A DNA stretch of 64,000 nucleotides from an uncultured Flavobacteriales bacterium (GTDB lineage Bacteria > Bacteroidota > Bacteroidia > Flavobacteriales_G > Salibacteraceae). Made by a program: the position numbers and the translations under genes. Below the pieces are notes generated by a model. That model was not told the DNA's origin, searched no databases, and saw only the letters and a list, made by a program, of their open reading frames with translations. The stretch is taken from NCBI GenBank assembly GCA_937899835.1, contig CALCCE010000264.1, positions 1 through 64,000 of the forward strand, written 5' to 3'. Positions 17,720 to 25,337 of the stretch are shown here, one piece after another. Position 1 is the stretch's first letter, and the number at the start of each line of letters is the position of its first letter.

Positions 17720-19843
17720 TTATCGTCTGCGTGGTGCAGGCCGCGAGGAGCTTGATCGGCCACTCGAGGAAGAAGACGAACGGCTGGGCGTGTAGCTCGA
17801 ACGGCTGCTGCTCGAAGATCGGCTCGGTGTATAACTCGAACGCGATGAGGACCGGCTTGGTGCAGTGCGTGCCGGAGCTGACCTTGCGGGAGCCGACCTC
17901 GTTCTTGCTGGAGCGGTGCGTGCTGGTGCAGTCCGTGCCGGTGCAGTTCTGGTACGTGCTGGTGCCTGACGACTGGGTGCCGTGCGGGTAGGTTGCCGCT
18001 GTGGTGCCGGAGCCGTACGAACCGGTTGACGGTTCGGAGCCGGTGACGTGCGGACTGGTTGCCGGTTGGGTGTAGTCGTGGTTCGGGTTGGCTGACGTTG
18101 CGGAGCAGTTTGAGCCGGTTGCCTTTGTGGCGTAGCCGTTCTCGTCCGTTGTGGTTGAGAATAGGTTCCACGGTTGGGCTGAGTACTTCGGTTAGGACGA
18201 GCCTCTCCCGAGTTCGCAGTATTGGGCCGGGTACTTGCAGGCTGGCGCGAATAGTCCGACCGGTTGCTTGCCGGAGCCGTGCTTTGATTCGTGCGTCCTT
18301 GTTGAGGAGCAGTTTGGGTACGGCTTGGAGTATTGTTATAGGATGGGCGCACGTTGGAAGGGCGCGACTCCTGATAACGGTTAGGACGGGTTTGAGTTGG
18401 TGTGTATTGCGAACCCGTGGCGGTAGTGCCCGAAGGACGTGTACTTGAAGAAGTAGACGGGCGTTCTGCGGTACCTGCATTCCCGGTATTGGCAGGGCGC
18501 TCCCCACTTGGCCGTGCCGAACTGTTCGTGGGTCGGGTCGCAGCACTGCTCGTACGTACTCGTCCGGGAGAGTAATAATTGTTGTTTCCCCCGTTTTGGT
18601 TCAAGCCAGTAGGACGACTGGACGAAGTGTATCTTCCGGCAGGAGAAGTTGCAGCACTGTTTCCGGCTACCGTTTCTCCAGCGGCCTGATTGGGCGCATT
18701 TCCAGCACTACTGGCGGCAGGTGCGCGGTTGGCTGAACTGTAGGCATTAGCCCCTGTACGGGTGGGTCGTTCACCGGTTGCAGATGCAGGCCTGTCGGTT
18801 TGTCCATTGAGGGTAGTCCGGTTACGGTCAGTAGCTACGGTACCCGAATTTTGAGCACCATTGTAACGTGTTGCCTGGCTAATCGAAGTCCTGGATGGAC
18901 GGGTCGCTGAAGTTTCATTCACATTGGTGTTGACCCGCGAATTCTGTTGGTTGGCCAACCTTGCGTTGTACATTTGGGAAAGGGATTGACTACGGGCTCC
19001 ATTGCCGGCACCGGTGGTACTGGTTCTGCGGCCATAGAAACGGTTGCCATTGTCGAAACTATTGTAGTAATAGTTGGAGGCATAAAATCCATTGTTAAAC
19101 CCAGCATTGTAGGCGCCTCCGGGGCAATATCCCCAGGGACTGGCACCCCAGCCCCAGCCGTAGGTTTGAAAATAGGGATCGTATCCCCAGGGGTCATAAC
19201 CCCAATTGTTGTATCCCCAGCGGTTGTTCCAGCCCCAACGGGAGTTCCAACCCCAGCCTACGTTCCACCCCGACCAGCTATTCCAGCCTACGTTCCAGGT
19301 TGGGCGAACTTGCCAAGGACTGGGACGCCACCAGTTATAGCTCAGGTAAACACTGGTGCCATAAAAAAGTGGATCGTAGTTATACCAATAGGTGTTGGTG
19401 TAAAAAGGATCGTAGTAGTTGAAGGTATTGATAGGACGGTGGAAACGACGAATTCTGGCTGCGTAGGCATAATCGTAATAATCATCGTAAACGAAATCGT
19501 CTCCGTAGTAATTGTTGTTGATGATAGTAGTGCCGTCGTCGGTAGTAAAGCTCTCAGAGTTGGCGTAGTCACTGCTGTAGTAATCGTTGCCAGCTTGTGT
19601 TGCATTTGGATTGGGCGTGTTGGCGGTGTTGCCAGCTGATCCTCCCTGGTAGTAATCGTCGGCAGTAGTGTAGTTTTCTACTGACTGCGGTTGGGAATTG
19701 GGATCGTTGTAGGCCTCAACATAAGCATCTTTGGAAGAAAAGTAAATATCATCGTCTTCGTATGCGGATAGTGATCTGCCTGAAGTACAAGCACTCAAAC
19801 TGATGATTGAAAGGCCGAGCAGGAGGGAAATGTGAGTCTTCAT
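17720..19843 (-). CDS. Low-complexity lipoprotein (W/N/G-rich core, R/S/P/T-rich tail)
   Basis: A 707-residue protein beginning MKTHISLLL with a lipobox LSAC, so probably lipid-anchored. After an acidic start (YEDDDIYF) come an N/Y-rich segment, a core made almost only of W, G, N, Y and R (roughly residues 155-245 of the mature form), then about 400 residues dominated by R, S, T, P, A and Q, with RTAPA and RSSYTPSRSSSSS repeats at the end. Similar Bacteroidota proteins are sometimes mislabelled vitellogenin; the function is unknown. The start at 19843 is chosen for its signal peptide and the -7 box at 19864; the frame stays open upstream to 19930. The tail is strongly basic. Confidence 0.8.
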   Translation of the reverse strand: MKTHISLLLGLSIISLSACTSGRSLSAYEDDDIYFSSKDAYVEAYNDPNSQPQSVENYTTADDYYQGGSAGNTANTPNPNATQAGNDYYSSDYANSESFTTDDGTTIINNNYYGDDFVYDDYYDYAYAARIRRFHRPINTFNYYDPFYTNTYWYNYDPLFYGTSVYLSYNWWRPSPWQVRPTWNVGWNSWSGWNVGWGWNSRWGWNNRWGYNNWGYDPWGYDPYFQTYGWGWGASPWGYCPGGAYNAGFNNGFYASNYYYNSFDNGNRFYGRRTSTTGAGNGARSQSLSQMYNARLANQQNSRVNTNVNETSATRPSRTSISQATRYNGAQNSGTVATDRNRTTLNGQTDRPASATGERPTRTGANAYSSANRAPAASSAGNAPNQAAGETVAGNSAATSPAGRYTSSSRPTGLNQNGGNNNYYSPGRVRTSSAATRPTNSSARPSGERPANTGNAGTAERPSTSSSTRPSGTTATGSQYTPTQTRPNRYQESRPSNVRPSYNNTPSRTQTAPQQGRTNQSTAPASNRSDYSRQPASTRPNTANSGEARPNRSTQPNRGTYSQPQRTRTATPQRQPAQTAPQRQPTRTTTTPNRQPVRTSPAPNRQPVRTAPAPQRQPTRTAPSRQAPARTRTAPARTAPARTAPARTRSAPARSAPARTAPSRSSSRSSYTPSRSSSSSRSSYTPSRSSSSSSGRSSSSRPAPRRR

Positions 19844-19863
19844 AAGGCAAGCAGTTTGTATAT

Positions 19864-19871
19864 CAAAGATA
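19864..19871 (-). promoter_or_regulatory. -7 box of the low-complexity lipoprotein (TATCTTTG)
   Basis: TATCTTTG on the minus strand ends 20 bases before the ATG at 19843. This supports that start over the open frame further upstream. No clear -33 TTTG. Confidence 0.45.
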
Positions 19872-20005
19872 CGAAACCCTGCTGTTTTGCAGTTGTTTCG
19901 GGCCGTAATGGCCGCATTAACGTTTCCCATTAGAGCAACAACTGTGCCGGAATTTAGTCGCCTTATTGGCGTTTCACCCCCTTCGTCAACTGCCTTAAAA
20001 TAAGA

Positions 20006-20033
20006 ACTCCGGGCACGCTGGAATGCCCGGAGT
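20006..20033 (-). terminator. Terminator of the PEBP-family gene
   Basis: A perfect 10-base stem (20006-20015 with 20024-20033) with an 8-base loop, followed on the minus strand by a T-rich stretch (TTATTTTAAG). It lies 45 bases after the stop of the PEBP gene. Confidence 0.75.
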
Positions 20034-20078
20034 CGATAAGTCTTGTGACTTGGATGCTTTCAGCAATAAAGTGCCGAT

Positions 20079-20624
20079 TTATCGACCGTAATAGGCCACA
20101 ATTGATGCTTTGGCGATTGTGTGGTTGCCAAGGTAATACCCAACCACTGCAGCGTTGGTGGTGGCGTTGAGTCCCAATTGTGCCACGTCTAAGGCATAAA
20201 CCGTGATGATGTATTGGTGATCTCCGTGGCCCTCAGGTGGGCACGGACCACCATAGCCAGGACTACCATAATCGGTAGGACTTTGAATACAACCTTTGGG
20301 TAAAGTTTTGCCATCAGTAGCACCTGCCCCTTTGGGGAGACTATTGAGGTCAGCAGGCAGGTCAAACACCAACCAGTGCCACCAACCACTGCCGGTAGGT
20401 GCATCAGGATCGTACATGGTGATGGCGAAACTTTTGGTGTTGGCGGGTGCATTTTTCCAGCTCAATTGTGGACTTTGATTTTCTCCGGAGCACCCAAATC
20501 CATTGAATTCATCCAGGGAGAGAAACTGTCCTTGCAGGGAGGAACTGGAGAGGGTAAAAGATTGTGCGTTGCTGTTGAAGCTTAAAAAGCAGAGTAGCGT
20601 GAAGCTGAGCAATAGTGATTTCAT
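20079..20624 (-). CDS. Secreted YbhB/YbcL-type PEBP (Raf kinase inhibitor-like) protein
   Basis: A 181-residue protein with a signal peptide ending near SNAQ (residue 21). The phosphatidylethanolamine-binding fold is marked by SPQLSWKNAP, the MYDPDAPTGSGWWHWL block and GYGGPCPPEGHGDHQY. The cellular role of bacterial YbhB/YbcL proteins is not established; some inhibit proteases or bind small ligands. It is transcribed alone from a good -7 box and ends at its own terminator, 66 bases downstream of the AraC regulator gene. Confidence 0.93.
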   Translation of the reverse strand: MKSLLLSFTLLCFLSFNSNAQSFTLSSSSLQGQFLSLDEFNGFGCSGENQSPQLSWKNAPANTKSFAITMYDPDAPTGSGWWHWLVFDLPADLNSLPKGAGATDGKTLPKGCIQSPTDYGSPGYGGPCPPEGHGDHQYIITVYALDVAQLGLNATTNAAVVGYYLGNHTIAKASIVAYYGR

Positions 20625-20643
20625 AGATGCAATTGGTTTTCAG

Positions 20644-20672
20644 CAAACTTAGCGTAGGAAACAGGGGACGAA
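20644..20672 (-). promoter_or_regulatory. Candidate promoter of the PEBP gene
   Basis: On the minus strand: TTCG (20669-20672), 17 bases, then TAAGTTTG (20644-20651), ending 19 bases before the ATG at 20624. Confidence 0.5.
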
Positions 20673-20690
20673 CTACGCTTAATCGTTCGT

Positions 20691-21542
20691 TTACTTTACC
20701 AATTGGTTCATTTCTTGATAAGCCCTGGGGCTGAGCTGAAAATATTGCTTGAAAGCGCGGGCAAAGTTGGGATAGCTATCATACCCAATTTGCGCATAAA
20801 TGGAGTTGGGAGCGAGTTGTTGTTTCAAAAGCCACCCGGCTTTTTTCATGCGTTCCTGAAGCATCCACTGGTGGGGTGCACAAGCATAAATGCGTTGGAA
20901 ATGCCGTTTGAAGGTGGAAACACTCATGTGGCACAGAAAAGCCAATTCTTCTACCTTGAGGTGTGCGAATTTGTTGTTCTCTACAATTTGCCGGAATTCG
21001 AGATCGGGGGAGGAGTTGACGTTGGCCAATAAAGGGGCCAGTTTCTCTGGGTGCTTTTCTGCCAGGTAGAGGAAAAGTTCTTCTAACTTCACTTGCTTAA
21101 TGGCCATGGAAAGCGCAGGGTTTTGATGAAGCAGTTCCAACGAATCTCGAAAGTGATGCAAAAAGTTGTCGTAGTCGAGCACGAGTGTATCGGTTCTTTC
21201 TGCGGTGGATGACCAAATGCCTTTGAATTTTGCTTTCAATTGTTGCAACATGGCATCGCTGAAGAAAAACAAGACGCTTTTATAATCTCCCAGGGACGAA
21301 ATCTCGGTCATTAAACAGCGTGAGGAGGTAAGAATGGCAAATTGATCTTGGCTAAAGCTTACCGGACTTGCTTCCTGGTGAATTTCTTTTTGCCCATTGG
21401 CCAAAAAACTAATCACATTTTGGGTGAAGAGCACCTGATTTCGAACGGCCGTGCCCGGGCTGTAGTAGGGCACAATGGAGATAGGAGGCAGTTCTTGGGG
21501 TGATCCAATCAGCTCGTCAGGAATAGTGAAAGTTTGCAGCAC
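20691..21542 (-). CDS. AraC-family transcriptional regulator
   Basis: A DNA-binding regulator of about 283 residues. The N-terminal 170 residues resemble the ExsA-like sensing domain (VRNQVLFTQNVISFL followed by a beta-rich section). The C-terminal 100 residues hold the two helix-turn-helix motifs, with MSVSTFKRHFQ in the first and IGYDSYPNFARAFKQYF in the second. No ATG is available: the frame opens with TTG at 21548 and GTG at 21542. A box TACATTTG covers 21546-21553, which would put the transcript start at or near the GTG, so GTG is preferred. Its targets are unknown; the PEBP gene lies directly downstream. Confidence 0.88.
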   Translation of the reverse strand: MLQTFTIPDELIGSPQELPPISIVPYYSPGTAVRNQVLFTQNVISFLANGQKEIHQEASPVSFSQDQFAILTSSRCLMTEISSLGDYKSVLFFFSDAMLQQLKAKFKGIWSSTAERTDTLVLDYDNFLHHFRDSLELLHQNPALSMAIKQVKLEELFLYLAEKHPEKLAPLLANVNSSPDLEFRQIVENNKFAHLKVEELAFLCHMSVSTFKRHFQRIYACAPHQWMLQERMKKAGWLLKQQLAPNSIYAQIGYDSYPNFARAFKQYFQLSPRAYQEMNQLVK

Positions 21543-21545
21543 CTT

Positions 21546-21553
21546 CAAATGTA
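21546..21553 (-). promoter_or_regulatory. -7 box over the start region of the AraC gene
   Basis: Minus strand: TACATTTG, AAG, then GTG at 21542. The three-base gap again predicts a leaderless message, here with a GTG start. Confidence 0.4.
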
Positions 21554-21577
21554 ACTATTCCTTGTATTGGTTGGTCC

Positions 21578-22864
21578 TTAGGCCTGGCCAAGGGTCTCTG
21601 AGATGTCTACCCGGAGTGCTTGAATGGCTGGAATGAGGGCGGCCAGAGCGCCTACAAGCAAGGTAAGTCCGAATAAAATATATTCCTCAGCAATAGGAGC
21701 GGCCGAAAGCATGCCTTGCCCAAAGTCTTCTTTTAACCATAAGGATACCGCCCACAAGCCTATTCGAGCTATCAGGCTGCCAAGTGTAAAGCCTATTGCA
21801 GCAAGAAAAATACCTTCATAAAGAACCAGTCGAAAAACTTGTCCTTTAGAGGCGCCATAGGTGCGCATCAATGCGATTTCGAACCGTCGTTCCCGCAAGG
21901 CGGTAAACAGGCTGATGAACACACTGATGCCCGAAACCAAAAGGATGATGGCGGACAACCATTGAAAACTTCGGATGCCAAAACCCAGGAGGTGCATCAA
22001 TCGGTTGATTTCGTAGGCCGGCAAGGCGGCTTGCATGGAAGTATTTTCATTGATCATCCGCGGCAGCTGTATGGCTCCCATTGGATTGCGGAATTGGATC
22101 AGTAAAGCCGTAATTTCTCTATCCTCATCTTCATGGTGGTGAGGGAGTTCTTTTCGTTGGGCCTCTGCTTCATAATGGTGCTCCTCTGTTTCATCGTGGT
22201 GGTGTTCATCGTGGTGGTTTTCTCCATCATGGTGGTGCGGAGCTTCTTCGTGTTCGTGCACTTCCCAAACGCTTTCGGTAGCGGTAAGGATCAACTGATC
22301 TACCACCGATTGGGTGGGTCCAATAATGCCTACCACCCGATAGGAGTGTTCCTCATGTCCTTCACCGTGTTCGTCTAAACCATGATTGCCGTGAAAATGA
22401 TCGCCGATCTTCAGGTGTAAACGTTCGGCCACCAACGAGCCGATACAAGCTTCCATGGGTTGTTCCCACCATTTTCCATCCGCCAGTTGCGCTTCGTAAA
22501 TTGCCGGGTACTCCAACGTGGTTCCTACAATTCGATAGCCTTGATAGTTGTCTCCAAAGGACAAAGGGACTGCCTTTTTAACAAATGGGTTACGACCGAT
22601 TTTCTCAGCTTCGGCTAACGCGATGTTGCCAGTAGGGTTATCAATGTGCAAAACCGAAGAGAGGATCAATTGCAAGGGACTGCCTTTGGCACCCACGACC
22701 AGGTCAATGCCAGCCAGGTTGTTGGTCATTTGCTGCTGTAGGTGGTTTTGTAAGTGCAAGACCAATGTAATTAAGCCCACACCAAGCAATAAAAGCAGTA
22801 AACTCAAAGCGGTACCCAAAGGCCTTGCCACCAGATTTCGCCAACTCAACCGAATACCATTCAT
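21578..22864 (-). CDS. FtsX-like ABC transporter permease with His-rich periplasmic loop
   Basis: A 428-residue MacB/LolC-type permease: one N-terminal membrane helix (about 17-37), a large periplasmic domain, and three C-terminal helices (about 303-325, 352-375, 392-415). The periplasmic domain carries a loop of about 45 residues, near residues 210-255, packed with His, Asp and Glu (runs such as HHHDGENHHDEHHHDE). Such a loop suggests binding of Zn2+ or another divalent metal. Similar FtsX permeases occur in zinc-responsive exporters of proteobacteria, but no partner lipoprotein or TonB receptor is seen here. The start overlaps the ATPase stop by four bases. Confidence 0.87.
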   Translation of the reverse strand: MNGIRLSWRNLVARPLGTALSLLLLLLGVGLITLVLHLQNHLQQQMTNNLAGIDLVVGAKGSPLQLILSSVLHIDNPTGNIALAEAEKIGRNPFVKKAVPLSFGDNYQGYRIVGTTLEYPAIYEAQLADGKWWEQPMEACIGSLVAERLHLKIGDHFHGNHGLDEHGEGHEEHSYRVVGIIGPTQSVVDQLILTATESVWEVHEHEEAPHHHDGENHHDEHHHDETEEHHYEAEAQRKELPHHHEDEDREITALLIQFRNPMGAIQLPRMINENTSMQAALPAYEINRLMHLLGFGIRSFQWLSAIILLVSGISVFISLFTALRERRFEIALMRTYGASKGQVFRLVLYEGIFLAAIGFTLGSLIARIGLWAVSLWLKEDFGQGMLSAAPIAEEYILFGLTLLVGALAALIPAIQALRVDISETLGQA

Positions 22865-23487
22865 AGGGTGATGGTGTTGGTAAACCGGGATTTTACCCGC
22901 TGATCGTGGGTGATGATGATCAGGTTAGCGCTGTTTTGCTCCGCTTCTTTCATCAATAGGTCAATCACCTGCTCACTGTTGTGATCGTCGAGGCTGGAAG
23001 TGGGCTCATCAGCCAGCAGCAGTTTGGGCCGATTGATCACCGCCATGGCAATGCTAAGCCGTTGTTGCTCTCCTTGGCTGAGGCGATAGGGTTTTTTGTG
23101 GGCCAATGCTTCAATTCCAAGGTTGTTCAACACCTGGATGGCCTGTTTTTTTTCTGTGGCAAGGCCAGAGAGCTTTTGAACAAGTAGGAGGTTTTCCAGC
23201 GCGGTCAATGCTTCTACAAAATGGGGGCGCTGGAAAACAATGCCCAGGTTGCGGCCTCGAAACTTGTCCAGTTTTCCCTGTGGAAGTGTATTGATGCAAG
23301 TGCCCTGAATGGAAATTTGGCCCTGGCCTGGAATTCTCAATCCTCCAATAAGGTGTAACAGGGTAGTTTTGCCTACTCCCGAAGCTCCAAGAATCAGCAA
23401 GTGCTCTGCCTCCTTGAGTTCCAGATCGGGAAACTGAAACGAAGGCCCCTTGGGATAGCTGTATTGGAGCTGACTTACTTGAAACAC
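22861..23487 (-). CDS. ABC transporter ATP-binding protein (LolD/MacB type)
   Basis: A 208-residue ATPase partner of the following FtsX-like permease. Walker A is GASGVGKTT (near residue 34), the signature LSQGEQQR (near 137) and Walker B LLLADEPTSSLD (near 157), with the switch His in IITHDQR. It starts with GTG at 23485-23487; there is no ATG at the conserved position. A run of eight A at 23146-23153 encodes EKK. The stop overlaps the permease ATG, so the two are translated together. Confidence 0.93.
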   Translation of the reverse strand: MFQVSQLQYSYPKGPSFQFPDLELKEAEHLLILGASGVGKTTLLHLIGGLRIPGQGQISIQGTCINTLPQGKLDKFRGRNLGIVFQRPHFVEALTALENLLLVQKLSGLATEKKQAIQVLNNLGIEALAHKKPYRLSQGEQQRLSIAMAVINRPKLLLADEPTSSLDDHNSEQVIDLLMKEAEQNSANLIIITHDQRVKSRFTNTITL

Positions 23488-23501
23488 TGCCCGGAATCGT
23501 T

Positions 23502-23654
23502 TTGGAAGATTTGAAGCAGCAAATTAGTAAATCCGGCATTGCTTCGCATGTTGTAAGCATAAATCCCATCGATTGCCGGGTTCGTTCGATCGGTTTGGGC
23601 TTTGCAGTTTTTAGCGATGATCAAATGAACCGCTTGTTTGAATCGCTTTTTTAA
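23502..23654 (+). pseudogene. Coding-like stretch without a convincing start (possible gene remnant)
   Basis: This frame on the plus strand runs from a TTG at 23502 to TAA at 23654 and gives a 50-residue sequence of normal composition (KSGIASHVVSINPIDC, then GLGFAVFSDDQMNRLFESLF). The frame stays open upstream into the antisense of the ATPase gene. It has no ATG start and no recognised relative. It may be the tail of a decayed gene, a small protein, or chance. Confidence 0.25.
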
Positions 23655-23659
23655 CTATT

Positions 23660-23672
23660 GCTATCCGATAGC
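23660..23672. repeat. Perfect 6-1-6 inverted repeat
   Basis: GCTATC, C, GATAGC forms a dyad in the 255-base space upstream of the ABC transporter pair. It is a possible operator, though it lies about 170 bases from the ATPase start. Confidence 0.3.
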
Positions 23673-23742
23673 CAGAAGTTGAGGAGCATGACACAAACTG
23701 ATAATAGCACCTAAATTTTATGAACTCCTCGACTCTTTGGCT

Positions 23743-24453
23743 TCAACTTGCCTTTTGCGCATACTGCGGTAGAAAGAAGGTCAAAGGGAGGCAGGGTTGC
23801 ACCAAAAAGGGGAGCGGAAAGCTTTTGTCCTGTTGCTTTGCGGAAGCCTCTTGTTGAGCAATCAAACTTTGGACTTCTGACTGAATGCCGGGCGGAGCAT
23901 ACGCCTTTTCCTTTTTTAATTTCTGCAACAGAGCGTTGAGGTCCTTTTGCGCTTTTTCCAACTGGTTGTCGAAAATCAATGGCAAGGTCAAGTAACGTTT
24001 GGCCCGAAGAAACTCAGGAATGAAAGAGGTTTTTCCAAAGTTGTAAATGGCTTCCTCCAACAATTGTAACCCTTTGAGTATGGCAGAAGATTGATGCGTG
24101 TTTTGGCCATTTAAGATAAGTGCCGAAGCATAAAAAGCATTGACCAAAGGCTCGTATTGAAAAGGAAGCAATGGGTTTGAAGATAAGGCTCCGAATACTT
24201 GGAGATTGTTTGTCGAATGGAGCTCTATCTTTCCAGAAGGTACTTTTGTTCCTGCCTCAGTGGCAGCATGTAGGAGCAATCCCTGCTCAATTTGATTAAC
24301 AATTTCGAGTGGCGTCCCTCCCTCGTTCTGCAACTCGCTTAATCGTTGTTCAATTTGCGGACCATCTTTCAACAAAAACAGGTCCTCCAGAGCGCGTTCG
24401 GCAAGCTGCTGAAGTGTGTACCTTGGGGAGGCTACTAATGGAAAAGGGATCAT
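23743..24453 (-). CDS. Hypothetical protein, helical
   Basis: I do not recognise this 236-residue protein. It lacks a signal peptide and clear membrane segments, and is mainly helical with many Leu, Gln, Lys and Glu; residues about 115-180 look like TPR-like helical hairpins (SAILKGLQLLEEAIYNFG and nearby). The ATG at 24453 is preferred over an upstream TTG at 24504. No -7 box was found, but two inverted repeats lie upstream (24482-24496 and 24532-24545). It seems to be transcribed alone. Confidence 0.65.
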   Translation of the reverse strand: MIPFPLVASPRYTLQQLAERALEDLFLLKDGPQIEQRLSELQNEGGTPLEIVNQIEQGLLLHAATEAGTKVPSGKIELHSTNNLQVFGALSSNPLLPFQYEPLVNAFYASALILNGQNTHQSSAILKGLQLLEEAIYNFGKTSFIPEFLRAKRYLTLPLIFDNQLEKAQKDLNALLQKLKKEKAYAPPGIQSEVQSLIAQQEASAKQQDKSFPLPFLVQPCLPLTFFLPQYAQKAS

Positions 24454-24481
24454 ACGATTGGACTTTTTGAGTAGTTTGATG

Positions 24482-24496
24482 ATCGATAATATCGAT
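24482..24496. repeat. Inverted repeat ATCGAT-AAT-ATCGAT
   Basis: Two palindromic ATCGAT hexamers separated by AAT lie 29 bases upstream of the ATG at 24453, a possible regulator-binding site. Confidence 0.3.
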
Positions 24497-24531
24497 GAGT
24501 ACAAAAGTCGAGAACCCTTCAGGCAAAAACT

Positions 24532-24545
24532 TTGACTTGAGTCAA
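24532..24545. repeat. Inverted repeat TTGACT-TG-AGTCAA
   Basis: Perfect six-base arms around a two-base centre, in the 125-base gap between the Dph6-like gene and the hypothetical gene. It may be an operator; no obvious T-run makes a terminator unlikely. Confidence 0.3.
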
Positions 24546-24578
24546 GAAATGGCGAAAGTTTGAGACAGTATGAATATT

Positions 24579-25295
24579 CTACATTCTTCTAATACCAGGA
24601 GCGGGAAGAAGGTCGATAAACCCGAAAGGCACAGCGGGTTCACCAGGAATTGGGCTCGGGTACTCCTGGATTACCGTTTTACCTTTTACAAAAGGAATAG
24701 ACTGCTTGAAAAAGGGTGCTTGAAAACAATAGGTATGGAATTCTCCATTTTCCCCGCAGGGATCTACGTTGGAGGGTAGTGCCTCTAAAAAAGAAAGATC
24801 TAGTTCCCGACCTAAGAATGAACAGTCGAGTAAATTGAGGTTGACACACACCACCACTGCTCGAAAGCCTTGTTCGATAAACTGTTTCACTAAGGCAGTT
24901 GTGTTGCGTTTCCAAAGGGGAAACAAGGGGGTGATTTGCTGCCGGGCCATTTCTTTTTCCCGGTACTGCCGCAAATCTTCCAGAAAAATATCGCCGAAGG
25001 CGCCATGCGTGAGCAATTGTTCTTTTAGCGCTTTGTAGGCCAAAGACATTGCCGCGTTGTATTCATCCATGGTGGCTTGTTGCGAAAGTGCCACGGTTGA
25101 ATTGGGGAGGCCAATGGCATCCATTTGTAGTTGGAGCATTTCGGTCCGTAGGCCATGCATGGAAACCCGGTTCAGGTCACGGTTGATGGTGGTAAGCAGG
25201 TGGCGTACTTCGTATTCGGGATTTTGAAGCAATTCATACAACCCGAAAGCCGCATCTTTTCCGCTGCTCCAATGAAAAAAGGTAGCGTTTGCCAT
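24579..25295 (-). CDS. Dph6-related PP-loop ATP pyrophosphatase
   Basis: A 238-residue cytoplasmic enzyme of the adenine nucleotide alpha hydrolase-like family. The PP-loop is SSGKDA near residue 10, and the family block GENGEFHTYCF lies near 195. Relatives include eukaryotic diphthine-ammonia ligase (Dph6), but bacteria lack diphthamide, so the substrate is a different, unknown acid or amide. It begins 42 bases after the ChaN-like gene and probably shares its transcript. Confidence 0.88.
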   Translation of the reverse strand: MANATFFHWSSGKDAAFGLYELLQNPEYEVRHLLTTINRDLNRVSMHGLRTEMLQLQMDAIGLPNSTVALSQQATMDEYNAAMSLAYKALKEQLLTHGAFGDIFLEDLRQYREKEMARQQITPLFPLWKRNTTALVKQFIEQGFRAVVVCVNLNLLDCSFLGRELDLSFLEALPSNVDPCGENGEFHTYCFQAPFFKQSIPFVKGKTVIQEYPSPIPGEPAVPFGFIDLLPAPGIRRM

Positions 25296-25337
25296 GGAGG
25301 GCTTCTATCCAGGCGGATCAGTTATAGCGCACTACAT

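Noticed and set aside
17713-18546. A 277-residue frame on the minus strand overlapping the low-complexity lipoprotein gene
   Set aside because: It lies in another frame of the R/S/P/T-rich repeat region, has an abnormal composition (Arg, His, Leu, Pro) and no signal or homology; the repeat composition alone explains it.
18947-19639. A 230-residue plus-strand frame antisense to the same lipoprotein
   Set aside because: Valine, isoleucine and glycine-rich shadow of the W/N/G-rich repeats; no start context or promoter.
23146-23153. A run of eight A (coding) in the ABC ATPase as a slippage site
   Set aside because: It lies in the middle of an essential ATPase domain where a frame change would only destroy the protein, and eight is common by chance.
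24579-25295. Annotation of the PP-loop protein as diphthine-ammonia ligase
   Set aside because: Bacteria lack diphthamide on EF-G, so only the fold and the ATP site can be claimed.
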